Shown here: positions 1-7,911 of the stretch, piece by piece | Layout: the number at the start of each line of letters is the position of its first letter | Position numbering within the stretch: position 1 is the first letter of the stretch | Source: Phycisphaerae bacterium | GTDB lineage: Bacteria > Planctomycetota > Phycisphaerae > UBA1845 | DNA length: 40,634 nt | NCBI GenBank assembly: GCA_029260115.1 | Contig: JAJDDW010000032.1 | Coordinates: 1 to 40,634 of the forward strand | Direction of reading: 5' to 3' | Program-made: the position numbers and the translations under genes | Notes under the pieces: model-generated | Told to the model about the DNA's origin: nothing | Databases searched by the model: none | Seen by the model: the letters and a program-made list of their open reading frames with translations, nothing else

Positions 1-53
1 GCCAAGAAATTAATCAACTCCGATTCCAATCCAGCGATCTCCGTAGCATCCAT
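1..53 (-). CDS. N-terminal fragment of a probable IS701-like transposase (runs off left edge)
   Basis: An open frame on the minus strand starts at ATG 53 and reads MDATEIAGLESELINFL before leaving the window. A strong Shine-Dalgarno GGAGGA lies 8 bases before the ATG (positions 62-67), so the start looks real. The pattern M-D-x-x-x-I-x-x-L-x-x-x-L-x-x-F-L resembles the N-terminus of DDE transposases of the IS701 type that I know from planctomycetes and other bacteria, but 17 residues cannot settle the family. If it is a transposase, one end of the element should lie between 54 and about 208. I see only a short 7-base inverted repeat there (97-103 and 113-119), not a clear terminal repeat. Confidence 0.4.
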   Translation of the reverse strand, partial: MDATEIAGLESELINFL

Positions 54-208
54 GCCGTAAGTCCTCCAATGATAGACATTTAGAGAACTTCATCGACTCA
101 AGTCATAGCCTCACTTGAGCCTATCCGGCGCTGTAGTATTAATAACAAACTAAATTTCAAGCCCCAGATACGTAACATTGTAATTCATCGCGACTTACCA
201 GCGGATGT

Positions 209-1048
209 CTAGCCATTTTTCTTGGCTATGATCTGTACCGGGCCGATGCAACCGCGTTCGATTCCGTTGAACGTGTTAAGAAACTTTTCCCTAGCCGACT
301 CACCTAAAATAAGATGTATACCCAACGGCGCATGCCCTTTAGCCCCACGCGACAGTGTCTGACTAAAAAAGTCTTTGGCAAATGCGCTGCGATCTTCGAT
401 TTCGCACACTTCAAATCCCGCATCGCTCAGAAGTTCGCGCATCTCTTCCGGCGTGACCAAATGCGACGTCTCAGCCGACTGCGCCCACGGTAGAGGAAAC
501 GACAATTCTTCTTCGCCTTTTATCATCACGTCGTAAATGCAAATGATAGCCCCGGGTTTCAACACCCGAGCTGCTTCGTGATATAAGCCCACCCGGTCTT
601 TTACGTTCATGGCCATGTGAAACGAAATGGCCGCATCGAAAACCTCATCTTCAAAAGGCATAGCCAGTGCGCTTGCCACCTCAAAATCTACCTTGTCATC
701 AAGGCCCGTTAATTCCGTCAGTGCCCACGCGATAGCTATATACTCTGGCGTTAAGTCAATGCCGTTAACGTGGCACCCAAACTCTGAACCGATATAGCGC
801 GAGGCCCCGCCTATCCCGCAGCCAATATCCACGACGTGGTCTGTTGACTTCAAGTTCATCTTAGACACGGCATGTTCGGTAGCTTGTCGGCCACCGATAT
901 GAAATTCGTCCACCGGAGCTAAATCGCTAAGTTGTAATTCGTTCAGCGCGACCCCCGACGCCTCAAGCCTTTCGAAGATACGTGTCATGAGGTTGGCATC
1001 TGTATAGTGCTGCGAAACGCTGCTTTCCAATTGCTCTACTTGATTCAT
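209..1048 (-). CDS. SAM-dependent methyltransferase, sarcosine/dimethylglycine methyltransferase-like
   Basis: A class I SAM-dependent methyltransferase of about 279 residues. Motif I, VVDIGCGIGG (about residues 72-81), binds SAM. The acidic end of beta-2 is in GIDLTPEY (about 96-103), followed by a post-I region MPFEDEVFDAAISFHMAMN. The preceding block DLAPVDEFHIGGRQAT closely matches the substrate-side segment of bacterial sarcosine/dimethylglycine N-methyltransferases, so a small methylamine substrate (glycine betaine synthesis) is possible, although substrate is not provable from sequence. I chose ATG 1048 because AAGG lies about 8 bases upstream. An in-frame TTG at 1084 would lengthen the protein and overlap the preceding regulator gene by 11 bases. 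The gene directly follows the TetR gene on the same strand and is almost certainly co-transcribed with it and controlled by it. Confidence 0.8.
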   Translation of the reverse strand: MNQVEQLESSVSQHYTDANLMTRIFERLEASGVALNELQLSDLAPVDEFHIGGRQATEHAVSKMNLKSTDHVVDIGCGIGGASRYIGSEFGCHVNGIDLTPEYIAIAWALTELTGLDDKVDFEVASALAMPFEDEVFDAAISFHMAMNVKDRVGLYHEAARVLKPGAIICIYDVMIKGEEELSFPLPWAQSAETSHLVTPEEMRELLSDAGFEVCEIEDRSAFAKDFFSQTLSRGAKGHAPLGIHLILGESAREKFLNTFNGIERGCIGPVQIIAKKNG

Positions 1049-1073
1049 ATTGCTATTACCTTGAGCAAAAGTA

Positions 1074-1676
1074 TCACTTCCCAAAAAGCGAGCGCAAATA
1101 TCCCTTGAAATGCAGCAAGCTTTCTTTCACCACTTTCATATCACGTCTGGACTTAGCCAAGATGAACGCCCCCTCCAGCACCGCGATGAAATGCTCAGCT
1201 AAGCTAAGGGTATCAAAGTTCGCTTCTGGCGCTTCTTGCGCCTTGGCTTGGTCCAAATCTGCTTGAAACGACTCGGTCCATTTCATAAAAAAGTTGGCAC
1301 AGGTGACACGCATGTCTTCGTGCGTGTCTGACAGCTCCATCGCGAAGTTGCCGAGCAGACAGCCCTGCTGAGCAATATTGCTCTGGGACATCTCAATCAC
1401 CAGGTCCACATACCCATACACCCGATCAAGCGGGTCAGGTAAACTACGATACGGCGCCTCGGCTAACGTGCGGCTTTTGTATTCAAAGACCCGCTCCAAG
1501 GTAGCCCGGGCCAGGTCTTCTTTGCCTTTGAAATAATGAAAGAAGCACCCCTTAGTAACCTCAGCCGAAGTGCAAATCTGCTCCACAGTGGTAGCCGTGA
1601 ACCCCTTAGCTAGCATTAAATGATGCGCAGCATCCAGCAATCGCTCCTTAGTCACAGGTTTATCGCTTTTTGTCAT
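1074..1676 (-). CDS. TetR/AcrR-family transcriptional regulator
   Basis: A 200-residue one-component repressor. The N-terminal helix-turn-helix spans about residues 10-50, with TTVEQICTSAEVTKGCFFHY as the DNA-binding part and the family-typical FxHYFxGKExL segment after it. The rest is the all-helical ligand-binding and dimerisation domain, which has several cysteines (for example ICTSAEV, GCLLG and VTCANF) that might sense electrophiles; this is inference only. It is the first gene of a two-gene minus-strand unit with the methyltransferase. A consensus promoter (1701-1729) and an imperfect palindrome (1683-1700) lie immediately upstream of the ATG, so autorepression that also covers the methyltransferase is likely. 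The 5' leader would be only about 18 bases, without a good Shine-Dalgarno sequence. Confidence 0.9.
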   Translation of the reverse strand: MTKSDKPVTKERLLDAAHHLMLAKGFTATTVEQICTSAEVTKGCFFHYFKGKEDLARATLERVFEYKSRTLAEAPYRSLPDPLDRVYGYVDLVIEMSQSNIAQQGCLLGNFAMELSDTHEDMRVTCANFFMKWTESFQADLDQAKAQEAPEANFDTLSLAEHFIAVLEGAFILAKSRRDMKVVKESLLHFKGYLRSLFGK

Positions 1677-1682
1677 TATATC

Positions 1683-1700
1683 ATACCAACCAGTCGGTAT
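1683..1700 (-). promoter_or_regulatory. Probable TetR-family operator (palindrome)
   Basis: ATACCAACCAGTCGGTAT is an imperfect 18-base palindrome with 7 of 9 base pairs matching; the arms are ATACC and GGTAT. It lies 6 bases before the TetR start codon and directly downstream of the -10 box, where a bound repressor would block transcription. Length and symmetry fit TetR-family operators. That it is bound by the adjacent regulator is an inference. Confidence 0.65.
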
Positions 1701-1729
1701 ATAATATAGTGGAGGTGATGTGGCGTCAA
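1701..1729 (-). promoter_or_regulatory. Sigma70-type promoter of the tetR-methyltransferase pair
   Basis: On the minus strand a -35 box TTGACG (1724-1729) is separated by exactly 17 bases from a -10 box TATTAT (1701-1706). Both boxes are close to consensus. The start site would fall near 1694, inside the palindromic operator. Confidence 0.65.
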
Positions 1730-1881
1730 GGTCTTATGAGGTAAAAGGTGGAGTACAGGTTGTTGTTCGTAAGTGGTTTATTTGAAACGGTTTACGGTAA
1801 TACGTCAATGAATCGTGAATCATGCGACAGAGAGCAGGATACCCTATTCGTTTTCGCTTCGCGTCTTTGATAATTGAATCA

Positions 1882-2427
1882 CTAGAGTTCAGGCATCCAA
1901 TCTATTTGGCCACATTCGGGGCATCTGCCGGAGACATTGCCGGTGAGATTGTAGCCGCAATTACGGCAATGTCGGGGCGGCAGAGGCTTGGGCTGGTTGT
2001 GATAAACTAGAGCAAATAGCGATGGATAAATAATCAGGTTTCCTACAAGTACGGTCATGTCGAATGATAAGTTACCATATTTACCATCTATCAGGTTCAT
2101 CGCGATTACAAGTGTAACTAGGTTGGGGTACAGCCCGATGTATGGCACGACTAGGTAGACCGTGCTTAAGCCCATGCCAAAAACCAGCCCATTCATAGCT
2201 CCCAGCCATGCCCGAGTGCGAATGCGGTGCGCGATCAAGCGCGAGCCCATGACTAATCCATATGGAAGCATGAGGAATTGACTGGCAAGGAATAGTGAGC
2301 AGAACCCGAATGATTGTTTTCTGATAGAACGACAGATCGCATTTGTACTGTTAATGTCACTTTTTATCAGATAATAAGTCGGGATGAACAGGATCCAAGC
2401 GAAGGATATCGATGCGACGGTCCGCAC
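1882..2427 (-). CDS. Membrane protein with planctomycete-type C-terminal zinc ribbon
   Basis: A protein of 181 residues with about four or five hydrophobic segments (near residues 5-22, 42-62, 77-97, 100-112 and 127-142). It ends in PPRHCRNCGYNLTGNVSGRC and then PECGQIDW. The four cysteines, C-x2-C...C-x2-C, form a short zinc ribbon. The tail CxxCGYxLxGxxxxxCPECG is found on many otherwise unrelated planctomycete membrane proteins, and its function is unknown. The annotated start is GTG 2427. The frame stays open to the stop at 2490, and the upstream residues (SNKPSWWSFIRTLAV) look protein-like, so the true start may be a rarer codon further upstream. There are no operon partners; it is convergent with nothing obvious and divergent from the nuo operon. 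Confidence 0.65.
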   Translation of the reverse strand: MRTVASISFAWILFIPTYYLIKSDINSTNAICRSIRKQSFGFCSLFLASQFLMLPYGLVMGSRLIAHRIRTRAWLGAMNGLVFGMGLSTVYLVVPYIGLYPNLVTLVIAMNLIDGKYGNLSFDMTVLVGNLIIYPSLFALVYHNQPKPLPPRHCRNCGYNLTGNVSGRCPECGQIDWMPEL

Positions 2428-2507
2428 GGCTAAGGTGCGGATGAATGACCACCAAGATGGCTTGTTTGAGCTAATAAGTTTACAGCCTTACTAGTAAATT
2501 AGAATCA

Positions 2508-2578
2508 TGCTGCACAATAGTTGTATACTAGAATCCCTAAACCATCCACAAACAAGGGAAATCAACTATTGTGTTGCA
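2508..2578. repeat. Inverted repeat upstream of the nuo operon
   Basis: The left arm TGCTGCACAATAGTTG (2508-2523) is complementary to the right arm CAACTATTGTGTTGCA (2563-2578) at 14 of 16 positions. The 39-base spacer is long for a terminator and there is no T-run. It could be a dyad operator, an mRNA leader structure or the ends of a small degenerate element. Confidence 0.5.
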
Positions 2579-2632
2579 TAACCTCCTTCCACCAAAGCAC
2601 TTACAAATACTTTGTGAAAAATTTCTTAAAGT

Positions 2633-2839
2633 TTGCCAAAAGTCATATACAACCAAGCTCCCAGTGTTAAACTGGCGGTCTTGTGGATGGTTGCTTGGGC
2701 GTTGTGTCGGGCTATCGAGACCGCGCGGCTAGTGCTCGGATGGCTTAGGCGGCTTGTTTTTCTATTGATTGAAGAAACGAGGCTCGCGCAAATAGGCCCT
2801 GAGCGCCGATACGATAGCGGCGAATTGTTACAACGATGA
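2633..2839 (+). CDS. Possible small membrane protein ahead of nuoA
   Basis: An open frame of 68 codons starting at TTG, with one hydrophobic stretch (about residues 13-50, including VLWMVAWALC and LRRLVFLLI) and a charged C-terminus. It lies 50 bases before nuoA on the same strand. No family is recognised, and the start codon has no clear Shine-Dalgarno sequence. It may be a chance frame in the operon leader. Confidence 0.25.
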   Translation: MPKVIYNQAPSVKLAVLWMVAWALCRAIETARLVLGWLRRLVFLLIEETRLAQIGPERRYDSGELLQR

Positions 2840-2889
2840 TCTGATGGTTGCGGTGATGGTCATTGGGATTGATGATATTGATATAGGCT

Positions 2890-3306
2890 ATGACAGCTGA
2901 GACCTTACAACCTTATGTAGCTATCGGTGCTACGGTTCTTATCGTGACCGGTGCGGCTATTGCGTTTTTGCTGGTGGCTCATTTGATTGGGCCTAAGCGA
3001 CATGGGCCGGTGAAGGATTCGACTTACGAATCGGGCATGCCGGTTATCACGGACGCGCGGCGGCGATTTAATGTTAAGTTCTACATCGTGGCTATGCTCT
3101 TTATTCTATTCGATGTCGAAATCGTATTTATGTGGCCTTGGGCGATGTTGTATTATGAAGCGGCTACCGCGGGCGCGACTATCCCGTTACAAAACGGCAC
3201 GATGGTTGGTAAGGAATTCCTGATAGTTGGTATGGGCATATTCTTCGCGCTGCTCCTATTTGGTTTGGTTTATGAATTAGGAAAGGGGGCACTGAAATGG
3301 GATTAA
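2890..3306 (+). CDS. nuoA: NADH-quinone oxidoreductase subunit A
   Basis: A membrane-arm subunit of complex I, 138 residues, the usual size. Three membrane helices lie at about residues 8-33, 63-88 and 108-130. The first cytoplasmic loop has the conserved [20 protein letters not shown] followed by the acidic helix [15 protein letters not shown], both diagnostic of NuoA; this loop lies near the quinone site. It is the first gene of the nuo operon and overlaps nuoB by 10 bases, which suggests translational coupling. Confidence 0.96.
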   Translation: MTAETLQPYVAIGATVLIVTGAAIAFLLVAHLIGPKRHGPVKDSTYESGMPVITDARRRFNVKFYIVAMLFILFDVEIVFMWPWAMLYYEAATAGATIPLQNGTMVGKEFLIVGMGIFFALLLFGLVYELGKGALKWD

Positions 3307-3893
3307 CCCCGGTTGGTTCGATGCCCTATCAAGAGAGCAAAGAAGAATTTCTCACCACTAAGTTGAGTCATCTGATTGATCTTACGCGCAAGATAGGCGT
3401 GAATTGGTCAAGAAAAAATTCTCTATGGCCTATGCCATTCGCTACTGCATGTTGCGGTATTGAACTGATGGCTACCGGGGCCAGTCGGTATGACATAGCG
3501 CGCTTCGGGGCGGAGGTTATGCGATTTACGCCGAGGCAATGCGACCTCATGATTTGCGCCGGACGCGTGGCGATAAAGACCATGCCGGTTTTGCAACGCA
3601 TTTACATGCAGATGGCTGAGCCTAAGTGGGTGATTAGCATGGGCGCTTGTGCGAGTACGGGCGGCGTGTTTGATACTTACGCTGTGGTGCAGGGCGTGGA
3701 CCAGTTTTTGCCGGTGGATGTTTATGTGCCGGGCTGTCCGCCGCGCCCCGAAACGCTGCTCGAAGGCGTCATGGCTATTCAACGCATAGTTGAAAATGAA
3801 GGCTTGATTCATAGTAAAGAGCGCGAACGTGGTATGGGGTTAGTGGTTCAGCCTACGGTTCAAGTTAAAGTTGAGAAGGGGGCGGGCAAATAA
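3297..3893 (+). CDS. nuoB: NADH-quinone oxidoreductase subunit B
   Basis: A peripheral-arm subunit that carries the terminal [4Fe-4S] cluster N2, which passes electrons to quinone. The ligand cysteines are visible: the adjacent pair C52-C53 in [10 protein letters not shown]118 in MGACAST and C147 in VPGCPPRP. It has 198 residues. The ATG at 3297 is preceded by GAAAGGGGG and lies inside the end of nuoA, and the next start follows the stop within 2 bases, so A-B-C are tightly packed. Confidence 0.97.
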   Translation: MGLTPVGSMPYQESKEEFLTTKLSHLIDLTRKIGVNWSRKNSLWPMPFATACCGIELMATGASRYDIARFGAEVMRFTPRQCDLMICAGRVAIKTMPVLQRIYMQMAEPKWVISMGACASTGGVFDTYAVVQGVDQFLPVDVYVPGCPPRPETLLEGVMAIQRIVENEGLIHSKERERGMGLVVQPTVQVKVEKGAGK

Positions 3894-3894
3894 C

Positions 3895-4431
3895 GTGAGC
3901 GCCAAAATCACCCCTATTATCGAGCTACTCCAGAAGCAATTTTCAGACATAGATTTTGCGCCAGCGCCGCTACTGGAGATGAAAGATAAATCGGCTGAGC
4001 AGTGGTGTGTGCATGTGCAGCCTAGCAAGCTATTTGCGGTGATGTCTTTTCTACGAAGCGACGAGCGATGTTCGTTTGAGCAATTGTCGGACTTAGCGGG
4101 CGTGGATTATCTGAATTTCCCCAAGGCTAAGGATCGTTACGGCATAGTTTATTCTTTGCTGTCGTTATCGAAAGAGCATCGTCTTTGGGTGAAGGTGTTT
4201 GTGAACGATCCGAATCCGGAAGTGCCGTCAGTGGTAAGCATTTGGTATGGTGCGACTTGGATGGAGCGAGAAGTCTGGGACATGTTTGGCGTACGTTTTA
4301 GCGATCACCCGGACCTGCGGCGCATTTTGACCTGGGAAAGTTTTGAAGCCCATCCGCTGCGTAAGGATTATCCGTTGACAGGACGCGGCGAGCGAGAAGA
4401 CTTTAAGGTAATAACGCGCGATAGCGCGTAA
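3895..4431 (+). CDS. nuoC: NADH-quinone oxidoreductase subunit C
   Basis: The 30-kDa-type peripheral-arm subunit, about 178 residues, separate from NuoD (not fused as in Escherichia coli). The family signature is present as WMEREVWDMFGVRF then SDHPDLRRIL, followed by HPLRKDYPLTG. I chose GTG 3895, two bases after the nuoB stop, with a purine-rich GGGGGCGGG about 9 bases upstream. An earlier in-frame TTG at 3871 would overlap nuoB and is less likely. Confidence 0.95.
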   Translation: MSAKITPIIELLQKQFSDIDFAPAPLLEMKDKSAEQWCVHVQPSKLFAVMSFLRSDERCSFEQLSDLAGVDYLNFPKAKDRYGIVYSLLSLSKEHRLWVKVFVNDPNPEVPSVVSIWYGATWMEREVWDMFGVRFSDHPDLRRILTWESFEAHPLRKDYPLTGRGEREDFKVITRDSA

Positions 4432-4444
4432 TGACTGATACTTG

Positions 4445-5725
4445 ATGACAACTACGACCACGACATCACCGCAACAAACACACCAAGCAGGGCCTGCGGG
4501 TTATGCGCCGGAGGAGCCGGGAGGTGACTTATGGGCGTTGAACTTTGGTCCTCAGCATCCGGCGACGCATACCACGCTTCGTCATGTGCTTGAGCTTGAT
4601 GGTGAGGTGATTCGCAGTTGTACGGTTCATATAGGCTATTTGCACAGCGGGTTTGAAAAGCTGGCTGAGCATATGAATTTCAATCAGTATGTGGTCGTTA
4701 CCGACCGCATGAATTACGTCTCGCCGATGGCTAACAACATCGCGTGGCATCATGCCTGCGAGAAACTGTTTGGTATTGAACTCACCCCGCGATGTAAAGT
4801 AATTCGCACGATTATCGCAGAGCTAGCTAGGATTCAAGATCATTTGCTAAGTGTCGGTGCGACAGGTTTGGACCTCGGCGCGTTTACGGCCTTTATGTAT
4901 CCGTTTAATGCCCGTGAAACGATTTATGATTTGTGCGAAGAAATTTGCGGTGCTCGATTTACGACGAGTTATACGCGTGTCGGCGGTTTGATGCAGGACA
5001 TTACGCCGCGTTGGCCAAGCATGGTAAAGGATTATTGTACGGAAGAATTGCCTAAAGCGTTAGATGATTTGGAGAGTCTGCTGCTGCGTAATCGCATTTT
5101 TATTGAGCGCACAAAAGGCGTGGGTCAAATCAGTCGTGAAGAGGCGATTAACTGGGGTATCACCGGGCCTTTGGCGCGGTCGGCAGGTGTGCGGCGCGAT
5201 TTGCGTAAGGACGAACCGTATTTGTGTTATGCGGAAAATTGGGATGGTCAGGGTGCGCCGGCTGTCTCGTTTAAGGTGCCCATCGCAGCTGGCGGTGATT
5301 GCTTTACAAGATTCCAAGTTCGTATCGCGGAGATGCGCGAGTCGATCAACATTATTATGCAACTCGTGGACAACATTCCGTCCGGGCCTATCGATGTTTT
5401 GCCTGACGATAAAATGACAATGCCCAATAAGGATGAAGTTTACGGGAGTATCGAGGGATTGATCCACCATTTTGAACAGGTGATGACCAATCGTGGTCAT
5501 ACGCCGCCGGTTGGTGAAGTGTACGGCGCAAATGAAACCGCGAATGGTGAATTGGGATTCTATTTGGTGAGTGACGGCGGGAACATGCCATACCGGGCAA
5601 GGTGTCGGCCTCCGTCTTTTATTAATTACCAGTGTTTCGAGAAATTGATCGTCGGGCACAAGATTAGCGACGTGGTCGCAGTGCTGGGTAGTTTGAATAT
5701 TATCGCGGCTGAGTTGGATCGGTAA
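4445..5725 (+). CDS. nuoD: NADH-quinone oxidoreductase subunit D
   Basis: The 49-kDa-type subunit, 426 residues, which with NuoB forms the quinone-reduction chamber. Landmarks are GPQHPATHTTLR near the N-terminus, GYLHSGFEKLAEH, DRMNYVSPMANN and the C-terminal block CRPPSFINYQCFEKL...AAELDR. The N-terminus begins with a threonine run (MTTTTTTSPQQ) before the conserved fold. ATG 4445 is preferred over the TTG immediately before it. No clear Shine-Dalgarno sequence is seen; the gene lies 13 bases after nuoC. Confidence 0.96.
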   Translation: MTTTTTTSPQQTHQAGPAGYAPEEPGGDLWALNFGPQHPATHTTLRHVLELDGEVIRSCTVHIGYLHSGFEKLAEHMNFNQYVVVTDRMNYVSPMANNIAWHHACEKLFGIELTPRCKVIRTIIAELARIQDHLLSVGATGLDLGAFTAFMYPFNARETIYDLCEEICGARFTTSYTRVGGLMQDITPRWPSMVKDYCTEELPKALDDLESLLLRNRIFIERTKGVGQISREEAINWGITGPLARSAGVRRDLRKDEPYLCYAENWDGQGAPAVSFKVPIAAGGDCFTRFQVRIAEMRESINIIMQLVDNIPSGPIDVLPDDKMTMPNKDEVYGSIEGLIHHFEQVMTNRGHTPPVGEVYGANETANGELGFYLVSDGGNMPYRARCRPPSFINYQCFEKLIVGHKISDVVAVLGSLNIIAAELDR

Positions 5726-5800
5726 CGAGCGGTGAATTTGGGTGTCGGCGTGTTGTCGCTCATCCTGTCAATAAGCATTGTAGTATAAGACGCAAGAGCT

Positions 5801-6451
5801 ATGTCGTGGAAAGCGATTGATCGCAATCAACCTGTTATCGAAAAGGACGCCGCGCCTGTTTTGAGTGAAGCGGTGCGGGAAAAAATCCGCTCGTTTTTCC
5901 CTCGATACGAAACGAAGCGGGCGGTGTTATTGCCGGCGCTGCACATTGTGCAAAACACGCTTGGCTATATCTCCTGGCAGGCGATGGCGGAAATCGCCGA
6001 GATTCTGGAGATTCATCCGGCGGACGTGATGAACACAACTTCGTTTTATACTCACTTTTGGACACACCCTAAAGGGGAAAAAGTCGTCACGGTCTGTCGT
6101 AGCATTTCATGTGAAGCGATGGGCGGCGCGAAAATGCTCGATACCATTAAGAAAGAGTTGGGCATTGACGAACACGGTACCACCAAGGATGGGCGATATA
6201 GCTTGGTTACGGAAGAATGTTTAGCCGGCTGCGATCACGCACCGTGTTTATTGATTAACGAGAAGATGCATAAGTGCGTCAAAGCAGAGGATATTCCAAC
6301 GCTACTTGCGGATGTAGATAATAATAAATTGTCCATGCCGCGTAGCGATTTGTTTGATCCGCCTTCAGAAAAACAGGCCGCTTCGGCGACGATGCAAGAC
6401 TCGGTGGTCGGGACAACATCAGACGTGAGTGAGATGCGCGAGGCGGAATAA
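5801..6451 (+). CDS. nuoE: NADH-quinone oxidoreductase subunit E
   Basis: The 24-kDa-type thioredoxin-fold subunit with the [2Fe-2S] cluster N1a. The ligands are C99 and C104 (VCRSISC) and C140 and C144 (EECLAGC), in the expected C-x4-C...C-x3-C spacing. At 216 residues it is longer than the E. coli protein (166). The extra is a polar tail of about 45 residues (from about residue 172) without recognisable motif. A 75-base gap separates it from nuoD. The TAA stop shares a base with an ATG that opens a 15-codon frame, probably of no meaning. Confidence 0.94.
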   Translation: MSWKAIDRNQPVIEKDAAPVLSEAVREKIRSFFPRYETKRAVLLPALHIVQNTLGYISWQAMAEIAEILEIHPADVMNTTSFYTHFWTHPKGEKVVTVCRSISCEAMGGAKMLDTIKKELGIDEHGTTKDGRYSLVTEECLAGCDHAPCLLINEKMHKCVKAEDIPTLLADVDNNKLSMPRSDLFDPPSEKQAASATMQDSVVGTTSDVSEMREAE

Positions 6452-6509
6452 TGGTTTTCGATAGGTCGGGCCATGAGAAGCCGGCTGTGGTTACTTGAGG
6501 TGGCGCGGT

Positions 6510-7835
6510 ATGCCGGACGCCCGTGGTCGTTTGAACTTAGATCAAGAGGGTAGAGATAGAGGCGTGGCGGAGCATCCGTCACAGGTAGTAGAAGTTCGGA
6601 GCCAATTTAATAAGCCGGTCTTTGATTGGTTGGCGTTGGCTTTGGTATTGGTTTTTTTTCTTGCGCCGATGAGTGTGATTGTATCACCCATCGCGGCACA
6701 CAGGGAGGCAACGCGTTGGCGGGGCGACTTTCAGTTTGCAGAGTCAGACAACATACAAATCCTCGAAGCCGCGGCGTGGTGGCAGGGGAAGTTGGACTTG
6801 CCTGTGCGCGAGTGGGATACCGCTTTATCCGAAGGGAAAGTGTACAGCCACTTTCCGCCGTTGTTCACCGTCATCAGCGCCATTCTCTTGCCCCTGCTGG
6901 GCGGCGTGCCTCATTGGTTCGTACTATTTTTCATCGTGCTCCCCGTGCCGATTTTAGCATACGTGCTATTTCGTCGCGCGACATCATCCCCGCTTTGGGG
7001 CGCTCTATTAGCTATCGGTTTTGTTTGCGGCACGTCTGCGTGGCCGGTGATGGATCGCACACTCAGCGGGTGCGGCCCGTACTTCGTCAATCACACGCTC
7101 GCGACAATAGGCTTGCTCATTTTCCTCATCGAGTTTCAAGGTCAGCGGCGCACCTGGGCGGCGGGCATTGGTTTGCTCATGGCTACGATGGCGCGATCTC
7201 TAACAGCGGCCTTTCTGATTCCTCTCGTTTGGTCAACATGGAAAAACGAGCCGGATGCGGGGCGACGCAAGCAGTGGGTGTGTCTGGCGCTAGTTTGCCT
7301 ATCGATCGTCGCGGTGCCTCTCACTATGAATACGCTCAAGTTTGGTCATCCGCTGAAAAGTGGTTACATGCTGATTTACGAGGGTCGAGACGACAATTTC
7401 GCCCGCGACGCTCACGAACACGGTTTGTTTTCTCCGGCGTTTTTGAGTCGCAATTTGTATTACCACAATATCGGCTTGCCCGATCGGCACGTGATCAGCA
7501 TGGCTGGTCAGCGCGAGGTGCACTATCGCCCCAGCATGGTTTGCTCAGGTATTTGGTGGACGACGCCGCTACTGCTTTGGCTGTTTGTGGATTTGATCGG
7601 CATCTGGCGCCAGCCGTCGGCACGCATCTTGCTACTAGCCAGCGTGTGCGTGTACGTCCCGCTAATGATGTTTCACGCCTGCGGGAATGTGCAGCGGGGG
7701 TACAATCGATTTTCGCTGGATTATCTTCCGGCTATTTTGGTGCTCATCGCGCCGCGGTGTTTCCTAGGATGGCGGCGATGGGTCAGCGTAGCCATGATTA
7801 TTTGGAGCGTGGTGTATTTTCGATGGATGATATGA
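6510..7835 (+). CDS. Polytopic membrane protein, GT-C/PMT glycosyltransferase-like, inside the nuo operon
   Basis: About 441 residues with roughly nine or ten hydrophobic helices. After the first helix (FDWLALALVLVFFLAPM), the outer loop holds an acidic stretch (FQFAESDNIQ) and then GKVYSHFPPLFTVIS. The latter resembles the GxYYSxxPP loop of GT-C enzymes related to protein mannosyltransferases and ArnT, which use polyprenyl-phosphate sugars. Family membership is therefore plausible but weak, and the acceptor is unknown. ATG 6510 is chosen because GAGG lies 9 bases upstream; GTG 6564 is an alternative. This is not a complex I subunit and breaks the usual nuoE-nuoF adjacency. A second long open frame over the same stretch (6626-7903) has an arginine- and histidine-rich shadow composition. 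Confidence 0.7.
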   Translation: MPDARGRLNLDQEGRDRGVAEHPSQVVEVRSQFNKPVFDWLALALVLVFFLAPMSVIVSPIAAHREATRWRGDFQFAESDNIQILEAAAWWQGKLDLPVREWDTALSEGKVYSHFPPLFTVISAILLPLLGGVPHWFVLFFIVLPVPILAYVLFRRATSSPLWGALLAIGFVCGTSAWPVMDRTLSGCGPYFVNHTLATIGLLIFLIEFQGQRRTWAAGIGLLMATMARSLTAAFLIPLVWSTWKNEPDAGRRKQWVCLALVCLSIVAVPLTMNTLKFGHPLKSGYMLIYEGRDDNFARDAHEHGLFSPAFLSRNLYYHNIGLPDRHVISMAGQREVHYRPSMVCSGIWWTTPLLLWLFVDLIGIWRQPSARILLLASVCVYVPLMMFHACGNVQRGYNRFSLDYLPAILVLIAPRCFLGWRRWVSVAMIIWSVVYFRWMI

Positions 7836-7903
7836 AAATAAAGTTGATGGACGATCTTACAAGCGAGCAGCGGGCCTATACCCGCGCGGGCTTACAGGCG
7901 TAG
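7832..7903 (+). CDS. Possible 23-codon ORF before nuoF
   Basis: The ATG overlaps the stop of the membrane-protein gene, and the frame ends 8 bases before nuoF. The product would begin MKIKLMDDLTSEQRAYTR. No family is recognised. The second half is made of a GC-rich palindrome of the local repeat family, which argues against selection on the peptide. It could serve translational coupling between the inserted gene and nuoF. Confidence 0.2.
   Translation: MKIKLMDDLTSEQRAYTRAGLQA
7865..7890. repeat. GC-rich palindrome, degenerate copy C
   Basis: The sequence GAGCAGCGGGC, a 5-base spacer, then CCCGCGCGGG. It shares the outer pattern GAGCnGCGGGC...CCCGCGCGG with the copies at 13872-13899 and 17638-17686. 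It lies just upstream of nuoF. Confidence 0.45.
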
Positions 7904-7911
7904 TTGAGTTT

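Larger units (their letters stand above)
2428..2889. other. Divergent intergenic region upstream of nuoA
   Basis: This gap should hold the nuo operon promoter. It contains an inverted repeat (2508-2523 with 2563-2578, 14 of 16 positions complementary, 39-base loop). A weak sigma70-like candidate, TTACAA (2601-2606), 17 bases, TCTTAA (2624-2629), points toward nuoA. A short open frame (2633-2839) is listed separately. Confidence 0.4.

Noticed and set aside
5060..5659. A 199-codon minus-strand frame
   Set aside because: It lies wholly antisense to nuoD, with no ribosome binding site or family match.
6626..7903. A 425-codon plus-strand frame overlapping the GT-C-like gene
   Set aside because: Its product is rich in Arg, His, Ser and Ala without domains. 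The other frame gives a clean series of membrane helices and has a Shine-Dalgarno sequence.
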